Position numbers and translations under genes: made by a program. The notes under the pieces were generated by a model that was not told where the DNA came from, searched no databases, and saw only the letters and a list, made by a program, of their open reading frames with translations. Positions 57,339 to 64,000 of a stretch of 64,000 bases of DNA are shown in pieces. Source of the DNA: Rhizophagus irregularis. Lineage: Eukaryota > Glomeromycota > Glomeromycetes > Glomerales > Glomeraceae. The DNA lies in contig NC_089439.1 in assembly GCF_026210795.1 (NCBI RefSeq), positions 2,728,001-2,792,000 of the forward strand. Reading direction: 5' to 3'. Within the stretch, counting starts at the first letter, position 1, and every line of letters starts with the position of its first letter.

Positions 57339-60291
57339 TGGTGCCGGAAGTCTATACTCGACAATCATGTGATTTTGTTTCAATTTTCTGAGAACTGAAC
57401 CCTGAATCACGTGACTCGAAATCGACCAATAAAATCCGAGATTTGAAATTTCGATTAGATTTTCACACGCAAAAACGTTACGCATTTTCATTTTAATTTT
57501 AATTTCACTGTAAATAACGAGGAAAATGACACTTTTCAGCAACATGAAAGCAGTTAATACTGCTATAGAAGTCATACCAGTCAACCATAAAAGCAGTTAA
57601 GTATGTAAAGTATGCATTAATTAATGTCTTTATTATTAATATGTACTTATGTATTATCTAACTGATCCATTATTCTTTCAATATTTTCAGGTAAACGACG
57701 ATGTGATTTATATTTATTAACAGCCCACTCGGCAGTCCTACTTTCCAATCCTTTATTGTATGCATCCATGTATCTCCATGATTTGCGTGCAAACTTGCGG
57801 ATAGTTGTTACAGGAACACTTATGAGAACTTCCGGAACCTGTATCAATAAATCATTGAAATTATAATTGCATATCTGCCTTGTTTCCCGTTTTGCAAAAC
57901 TCCAGTACCGTTCTATAAAGTTGCATTCACAATGGAATTTTGGGTAACGCTCAAAAATATGTCCTGCTTTAATTAATGCCTCTTTCAATATTGACCGTTG
58001 TTCACAAAAATCTGGTTGCAGTGACATTATTCTTCGTGCACAACAGTCTAGTCTTTCCAGATCAACATTATCATCTTGTTTTCCCAAACACTGCTCACAC
58101 ATCAAACGAATACTTTTCTCTGGCCAAAGGTTACGTTCTGTAAGTACTTGCTTGATACCCTTTGGTTTTCCTTTTAGTTTATGATTACCTGGAAATACCA
58201 TTAATTGTGTCTGCTTCTCTCCATTTTTATCAATATACCATCCATCACGCATTTTAGGTTGTGCTCCTCCGGGACTCAAGTTCATTCTTGTCGCAATTAG
58301 TGCATCAGCTGCCATTGCATTGTGATTTGTAGATTGATCAAAACAGAAAACTCCAACACAACCAGGGTGCAGTATCTCAAATATCGGAATAGCTTGATGC
58401 ACGAGCTATTTTTGCAAATGAAAAATCCTTAATTAGGGTTTGTTTTTTTTTTCTTTGTTTCTGAGATTTCCAACCATATTTAATTTTACCTGATCTAACA
58501 TATGCTCTGATTTCCAATATCCATCTGTTTGTACAGAACGAATAACAAAAGCCTCTTTATTTTTTATGTGTGGATTTTCCTGTAACTGTTCATTGGATAA
58601 TCGTAGTAACCCGTGACATAGACAAAGGAAGGCTGAAATCATGATGGAACGTCTCTGGTGTTTTGAGCGTAGGATATCTTCGTCTTCTCTCATCCAGATT
58701 CTTCGTTGCCCATCATTTGCATAAAAGTGACATTCATCATGTGTCACTTGGACTAGTTCTTTTTCTCCTGGCTTAAACTGGGGTTCTGAAACAATATCCA
58801 TCATATCGCCATCAAATTCTTTCATAAACTTTTGATATTCAAACATCCTCTTCAACTATTCCTTTCTGTATAGCACTACGTCCGGTCGCTCATGCCTATC
58901 ATAATAAACTCCCTTCCTTCTTTCATCATACTTATATCCCCACAAATGCATGTAATTTCGGCAAGTTTTCTCAGAAATTGTGTCTTTTTTAATATGACCC
59001 GTTAATTTAGGAAATATTGTTCCTTCAATATACATTTTCAGGTTTCAGGGGTACGTGATTCTGGTTTTTGTTGTCGCAACCATGTTAGGCATTCTTCCTT
59101 AAAGTTTTCATCATTTAGCAAACTTTCCAATTTTGTATGTTTTCCTTGATGATAGATAAGAAGCTCTCCTGTCTGTATAAAGTGGGCTCCACATTTTCGA
59201 ATACATCTTGCAATATAATCACCTTTATCCCACATGGTTTGTGCAATTTGATTACTGGCATCCATTTTACCCCGACCATCTAATAATAATTGTATATACC
59301 TACGTATACTTAGACGACGTAAATAATCATAGGTAAAAACATTTTTATTTGTTTTTGCTGATTTCGTTATTGAGCATTGTTGATTTATTTCTTTTAGGCG
59401 TATTTGTAGATTTCTTGTAAGCTCTTCAGTAATTAAAGAACGATTTTGTGTTTCAGAAAATGAAAATGGAAATGGAGGTGGAAATTGTGGCTGCAATGAT
59501 TGTGGTGAAGGCATACTAGTTGATGCTTCAATACTTGTAAATAATGTATCAAGCGTCCTCATTCCCTTTGCATCAAGTGCCAATTCTTCTTTTTTTTTTT
59601 GTTTCTCCAGACTGTAGCTCTCGAAGTTCCATTATATGCTGCTCTAATACAACTTGTAGCATTTTCTTGCCAACAAAGAACTTCGGTAATAAGTCTTTTT
59701 CCTACCTTTTCAAACTCTTCATTTGTCCAATCGTTAATATTCTCACCCTCTATCCAATTTCTGCCAATTTCACTCTCTTTCCTTTCTTCAACAGCCTCTA
59801 TCTCAGTTTCTGCTTGATCTTTTGATATGTAACGACCTCTTTTTCTAGATATCTGGCTAACCTGTAGTTGCCTTTTGGTTTTGCGTGGCATTTTAAAAGA
59901 ATGATTATTGGCTATTTGAATAAAAGTTTCTCACTTACATGTGAAAATCAAAAAATTTCTCATGATCACTCATTTCTCTCGTGAATATAGTTCAGGCCGG
60001 CACTAAAATTATCATAACTTTAGCTCGAATTATGAAAAATTTTGGCCAATAAAATCGCATTCACGTGATATTATTGTTTCAAATTTCGGCCAATAATATG
60101 AAAATCATCCGATTTTAAATGCTTATAACTTTTTATGTAGATATTTTTTTGGAAATCCGGCCGGTAGTTTAATAGTATTCATCATGGAGAATAAAGTTAC
60201 CAGTTTATTTTTGTAAAAATCTTATTTTTTTTTTTGTTGAAAGTTTTTCAAGTGTTACAATTTTATTGTCTAGTATAGACTTCCGGCACCA
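57339..60291. mobile_element. 2.95-kb Tc1/IS630-type transposon
   Basis: The terminal inverted repeats TGGTGCCGGAAGTCTATACT are the same at both ends for 20 bp (the next bases are CGACAAT and AGACAAT), with TA directly outside (57337-57338 and 60292-60293). A minus-strand DDE transposase gene fills the middle. The element lies inside a spacer of the tandem array, so it is younger than the array. High terminal identity and a nearly intact gene suggest a fairly recent insertion. Confidence 0.9.
57647..59891 (-). pseudogene. Tc1/IS630-type DDE transposase, lightly damaged
   Basis: From the ATG at 59891: a basic N-terminus (MPRKTKRQLQVSQISRKRGR), a segment with ATSCIRAAYNGTSRATVWRN, then a helical region with LTRNLQIRLKEINQQ and YDYLRRLSIRRYIQLLL. 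A linker with CRNYMHLWGYKYDERRKG and HERPDVVLYR follows, then the catalytic domain: first Asp in QVTHDECHFYAND, second in GVFCFDQSTNHNAM, Glu in CNFIERYWSFAKRE. These D, D, E contexts fit the IS630/Tc1/mariner superfamily. An intron at about 58490-58410 (GTAAAA...AAATAG) joins LDQ to LVHQA. Damage: an A-run frameshift near 59585, a one-base shift near 59040 (after TPET) and a TAG near 58858 between YRKE and LKRMFEY. The A-run shift could be an assembly error; the other two make loss of function likely. Confidence 0.85.
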
Positions 60292-60293
60292 TA

Positions 60294-61250
60294 TTTTTTT
60301 CTTTTATTTTGTAGGTTTCGGCTTTCGGTTCTTTATTCGTTGGATATATGGGTAAGTTTTGAAGTAAAACTTCAAAACTTTTTTTGAGAAAAATTATTTT
60401 AATTTTTTTTCTTCCATTTTGTAGGTTCGGCCTTCGGTTCTTGGGTGTTGAATATACGGGTAAGTTTCAGAGTAAAATCTTCGAAACTTATTCTAAAAGA
60501 AAAATATTTTTTTTAACTTAATTTTTTTTTTTGTAGATTTCTTTCGGTTCTTGGGCGTTTGGATATTTAGGTGAGTTTTGAAGTAAAAGAATCGAAACTC
60601 TTTAAAAAGAATAATAATTTTACTTTTTATTTTGTAGGTTTCGGCTTTCGGTTCTTGGGCTTTGGATGTACGGGTGAGTTTTGAAGTAAAAACTTCGCAA
60701 CTTTTTTTTTAAAAGAATTATTTTTTAAAAATTTTTTTTTTATTTTTTTTGTAGGTTTCGGCCTTTTGTTCTTGGGTATTGGATATACGGGTGAGTTTTG
60801 AAGCTTTGTTTCTTTTCGAAACTTAAAAAAAAAAATTTTAATTTTATTTATTTATTTTTTTACTTTGTAGGTGTCGGTTGTGATATCCTTGGACTTTAGA
60901 TGGGTGAGTTTCAAAATTTCACTTTTTTTTTGAAACTTTTTTAATAAAAAACTAATCATTTCTTTCTTTTTTTTTTGTAGGTTTCCACTTCAAACTTATA
61001 TTGAATGGATCGGATAAGTTTCATATTTTGAAGCATATTTTTTTTTTTATTGAAGAAACTTTAACTAATTGTTTCTTCTTTTTTTTTGTAGGTTTTCACT
61101 TCGGATTTTTGGTTGGGTAAGTTTCGAAATATATTTCAAAACTTAATTTTTTTTATTGAAATAATAACGGTTTACTAACCGTTTCTTTATTTTTTTGTTG
61201 TAGGTTTCTCTTTCGGATTTTTGTCAGATTGCTGAGTAAGTTGTTGGATA
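60294..61250 (+). repeat. Tandem micro-exon-like units, right block (9 units)
   Basis: Nine units continue the array beyond the Tc1-type insertion. Nearly all are preceded by a long T tract and TTTGTAG and followed by GTGAGT or GTAAGT; one has ATAAGT near 61013. The cores are mostly of the GTTTCGGCTTTCGGTTCTTG plus GGCTTTGGATGTACGG type, about 30-37 bp, and drift to TTTTCACTTCGGATTTTTGG-like forms at the end. Spacers open with AGTTTYGAAG hairpins. The last unit runs into a GGATGATGGGTAGTAGACGA simple repeat at about 61250. Confidence 0.75.
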
Positions 61251-61380
61251 GTGGATGATGGGTAGTAGACGAGATGTGGGCGATAGTTGATGGTGGTTGA
61301 CGATGGTTGACAATGGATGGTGAATGGTGAATGGTGAATGGTGAATGGTAGATGGTGGATAGTAGATGGTAGGTGTAAAT
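61251..61380. repeat. GATGGTGAATGGT simple repeat
   Basis: A G/T/A-rich tract of ATGGTGAATGGTGAATGGTG-type repeats with a 7-bp core unit (GAATGGT), flanked by degenerate GATGGTGGTTGACGATGG copies. Non-coding. Confidence 0.75.
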
Positions 61381-61786
61381 AGACAGATACTGTAGATATT
61401 AGTTATTTAATATGATAATTTTTAATGTGTAATTTTATTAATAAAGCAAAATAATAAAATATAATTAATTGATTGTTATTACAAAATTAAAAATAAGCTA
61501 AATACATAAAAATCATTAACAATTAGACAAAATTAGACTTAATTTCGTCTAACATTTGGCAATTTGAAATTTGGATGAATGTTTAGTAAAAGGTTGACGA
61601 ATAGTTTATTTCCAATTTTTTAATGAATTTTTGCCGATTTGTGATTGCCAAGTGGCAGGCGAACTGTGCAAATCGTCCATAATAATTTTGATGATTTTTT
61701 TGGCAATGATCGGCCAAAATTAGATCAACTTTCGTCCAACATTCGTCAATTTGAAATTTGGACGAAATGGACTATTCTGACCAGTG

Positions 61787-62115
61787 AAAGTGAATTACGA
61801 TAACAGAATTCACTTTTTTATATTAATTATATATAATAAAAGTAAATTGCAGTATTGAAATTTATTTTTTTATATTGATTTTATATATTATAGTATTGCA
61901 ATTCACCTTTTTATATAATTTTAATATAAAAAGTAAGTTGCAATATTTAAAAAAAAATGTTTTGCACCATTTTTTTTTGATATTTTAATAAAAATCCTGA
62001 AAATTTTCAGGTTTCAGTTCAAGTCAGATTAAACTACAACCTGACTTAATCTAACCTAAAAAAAAATTTCAGGTCAGATTTATCAATTAACCTGATCTGA
62101 TCTGATTCATTCAGA
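61787..62115. repeat. Right flank of the interrupted palindromic element
   Basis: Continuation of the units broken at 55076 (GTGAATTACGATAACAGAAT, TTTTTATATTAATTATATAT and related units). A TGCACCATTTTTTTTTGATA segment and a GGTTTCAGTTCAAGTCAGAT-type end follow to about 62115, matching 21530-21610 and 21460-21530 inverted. Non-coding. Confidence 0.65.
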
Positions 62116-64000
62116 ATTCTATATGTAACAGTTATTTGAATAACTCAAGTATATTTAAGTATTCAAATAAGCATAATGGTTATTTAAGTATTTATTTAAT
62201 ATGATATACTATAATACTATTATAGAACTGTTATAGATTTGCCAGTTCTAAATTACTTTTATATTCTTTTTATTTTGAGGCAAAAATTATAAAATAGGGC
62301 TAGTTAAAATTAACTAAAATTATATTGTATTTTCAGTTCTAACTTTTAAGTATATTTTCAAAAAAATTTTTTTACTTTTAAACTACTTTTTTGTTACTTT
62401 TCTGATTTATTCAAGAAATATTTGAAGCTTAATTTGGTAATTAATTAGTTAAAGTATTGGAGATACATTATATATTACTATAGCCAGCCCATTTGATTAC
62501 TAGAAAATACATTAAAGTTAAGTATAATTAATATTTAAGAAATATCTGATTTAATCTTTATACTATATCTGAATATATATTTATAAAAGTGTAGTTTTCT
62601 TCCAATTTTTTATATAAAAATTCTAAAAAAGACTATATATATTTAGATAATCATTCATTTATTTACTAGGTAAAGTTAGAGATAGTTATCATTTTACATA
62701 ATTTATTTAACTCAACTTTTATATTATACTGAATATATACTAATAATAGAATATTTTTTTATTAATATTTTATATCATAGATTATGTAGAAGAATACTTT
62801 AGATATTATATTATATCCAAATATATACCAATAATAGGATATTCTTCTTTATTATATATTTTCAAAAAAGGATATTCTAAATATTATATTATATTCAAAT
62901 ATATATTAGTGATAGAATATTCTTCTTTCATTTTTATATTATATATAGTTAACTCTTTTTATAGTTACGCCCTTTAAAACTGAAAAAAAGGATATAATTA
63001 CAAAAAAAGTCATATGTTATGATTATAAAAAAAGTTTTTTTAATATATTTATTAGTACATTGGTCTAAAATATAGTGTACTTATAAAGGAGAATTTTATA
63101 TGATGTAATTATATAGGAGGTGATTATATAAAAGATCAACTGTATTTCTAAAAAGAATACTTTAGATGTTATATTATACTTGAGTATATATTAGTAATAG
63201 AGTATCACTAGTCAAATAGGACAATTTAATTTAATTTTGACTAGATTAAATATAGGTAGGGATGGAAAAGTTCCTGAGAAGAGCAGTTCGAACCCAGTTT
63301 AGAACCAAGAACCAAACCGGACCTGAGAACTGGTTCGATTCTCTAGAACTGAACCTTCTGATCTGAACCATTCAGTTTAGTTTAGTTCAATTTGTTAACA
63401 CACGTCAAATGACCAAAAACAGGCAAAAAAAAGGCTAGAATTGCATAAACTATTCGCAAATTTATATAAACTATTTACAAATAGTAAAGGTTAATTTGCA
63501 AATAGCCAAAAACAGCCAAGAATAGCTAAGAATAGCCACTGCTTTTCGTGCCATTTTTTTTGCCGATTTTTAGCATTTCGACCTGTGTAATACATGTGCC
63601 TAAGGTTGCCTACCTAAACCTTTCCAAAATTCTACGATTAGTTTATCTAAGATTTTACTATAGTTTTATTATAGTTTTGGTAAGGTTTCGGCAGTTTTGG
63701 CATTTATAATAAGTTTTGTCAGGTTTCGCTTTTCTCTATAAATTTATTATAGTTATCCTATAAAAAATTTTATTCGTTATTTCTGTAAAAATTCCATAAA
63801 AATGAGCCTTTTACAAATCCAATGATCCATTCACTAAAAATGTAAATAATTCAATAAATTCTGGGATATAAGGTTATTATTACATTATTTTGTATCATAC
63901 CAGAATTACATAAAATCGAACAATATGTAGTAATGTAAATCTTATAATTTATTTGATTACATAATCATTAATATATTTACGTTGATCTGATACATACTTT
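62116..64000. other. AT-rich repeats to the window end
   Basis: No gene is supported. It contains the small Tc1-like element at 62946-63142. A GGTTC/GAACC-rich segment at 63255-63385 is related to the foldback arm at 13537-13625. The dispersed repeat at 63600-63730 is shared with 9240-9370. Imperfect ATATATACTAATAATAGAAT repeats run from 62720 to 63190. Confidence 0.45.
62946..63142. mobile_element. 197-bp Tc1/mariner-like MITE
   Basis: The left end TAGTTAACTCTTTTTATAGT and the right end, in reverse CAGTTGATCTTTTATATAAT, are imperfect inverted repeats next to TA (62944-62945 and 63143-63144). Same family as 38679-39155. Non-coding. Confidence 0.6.

Larger units (their letters stand above)
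55077..61786. mobile_element. CACTA-like element carrying a splice-site-bounded array
   Basis: The left end CACTGGTCGAAATCATTTAT and the right end, in reverse CACTGGTCAGAATAGTCCAT, are inverted repeats. AAA lies on both sides (55074-55076 and 61787-61789), compatible with a 3-bp duplication; CACTG ends plus a 3-bp duplication suggest the CACTA (CMC) superfamily. Near the right end two direct copies of a segment with CGTCCAACATTCGTCAATTT (61540-61570 and 61715-61750) resemble subterminal transposase-binding repeats. The body is mostly the tandem array (55506-57300 and 60305-61240), interrupted by a TA-flanked element at 57339-60291. No CACTA transposase is present, so this copy is non-autonomous. 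Confidence 0.65.

Noticed and set aside
59544-59825. Plus-strand frames over the Tc1-type transposase
   Set aside because: They are antisense to the basic N-terminal region of the transposase and show no domain.
55506-61250. A protein encoded by the joined micro-exon cores
   Set aside because: Core lengths (22-38 bp, mixed modulo three) shift the frame from unit to unit, and no start codon or consistent peptide emerges.

Overview
The window is AT-rich eukaryotic DNA with short phase-preserving spliceosomal introns (GTRAGT donors, TAG acceptors, about 70-100 bp). The coding style, a full tripeptidyl-peptidase II gene and the transposon-derived protein families point to a fungus, most likely an arbuscular mycorrhizal fungus (Glomeromycotina, Rhizophagus-like). 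That placement is inference from composition and protein families; no rRNA or marker alignment was possible. Four genes look intact. They are a five-exon multipass membrane protein with an ectodomain (587-2913, minus), a 19-exon tripeptidyl-peptidase II (26785-32139, plus), a four-exon small multipass membrane protein (46972-47957, minus) and a two-exon protein of unknown function with an acidic tail (51018-51961, plus). For all four, the exon phases read from the sequence close exactly to a multiple of three. Nearly everything else is transposon-derived. 

Region by region: 1-6.5 kb holds the membrane protein gene and empty AT-rich DNA. 6.5-8.3 kb is an AAA/archaeal-type ATPase pseudogene cut by a MITE with an exact 8-bp duplication. 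8.8-14.7 kb is repeats: a Tc1-like non-coding element, an AGGACCCC-TIR element, a 19-unit hairpin array and a giant foldback of about 1.1 kb. 14.7-19.6 kb is a nest of transposons: an AGGACCCC-TIR element holding a GGA-TIR MITE (itself holding another AGGACCCC element) and a 3.1-kb Mutator-like element with a FAR1/MULE/SWIM/zinc-knuckle transposase pseudogene. Each terminal region of that MULE carries an inward-facing tRNA-like unit. 19.6-26.7 kb is foldbacks and palindromic tandem repeats. After the TPP2 gene come more repeats and a hAT remnant (34.4-35.2 kb). 36.7-41.4 kb is a 4.7-kb element with long TIRs, carrying a C2H2 zinc-finger pseudogene and a convergent DDE-like pseudogene. 42.5-44.2 kb is a badly decayed gene. 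55.1-61.8 kb is a CACTA-like element (CACTGGTC TIRs). It carries about 25 tandem units that look like micro-exons bounded by splice sites, and it is interrupted by a 2.95-kb TA-flanked Tc1/IS630-type element with a nearly intact transposase. 

The most unusual structures are the splice-site-bounded tandem array at 55.5-61.2 kb, the paired tRNA-like units in the MULE ends, and the 51-bp hairpin array whose stems vary in a compensated way. The cellular genes do not form a pathway together. They are islands between layered mobile elements, whose insertion order can be read from target-site duplications.
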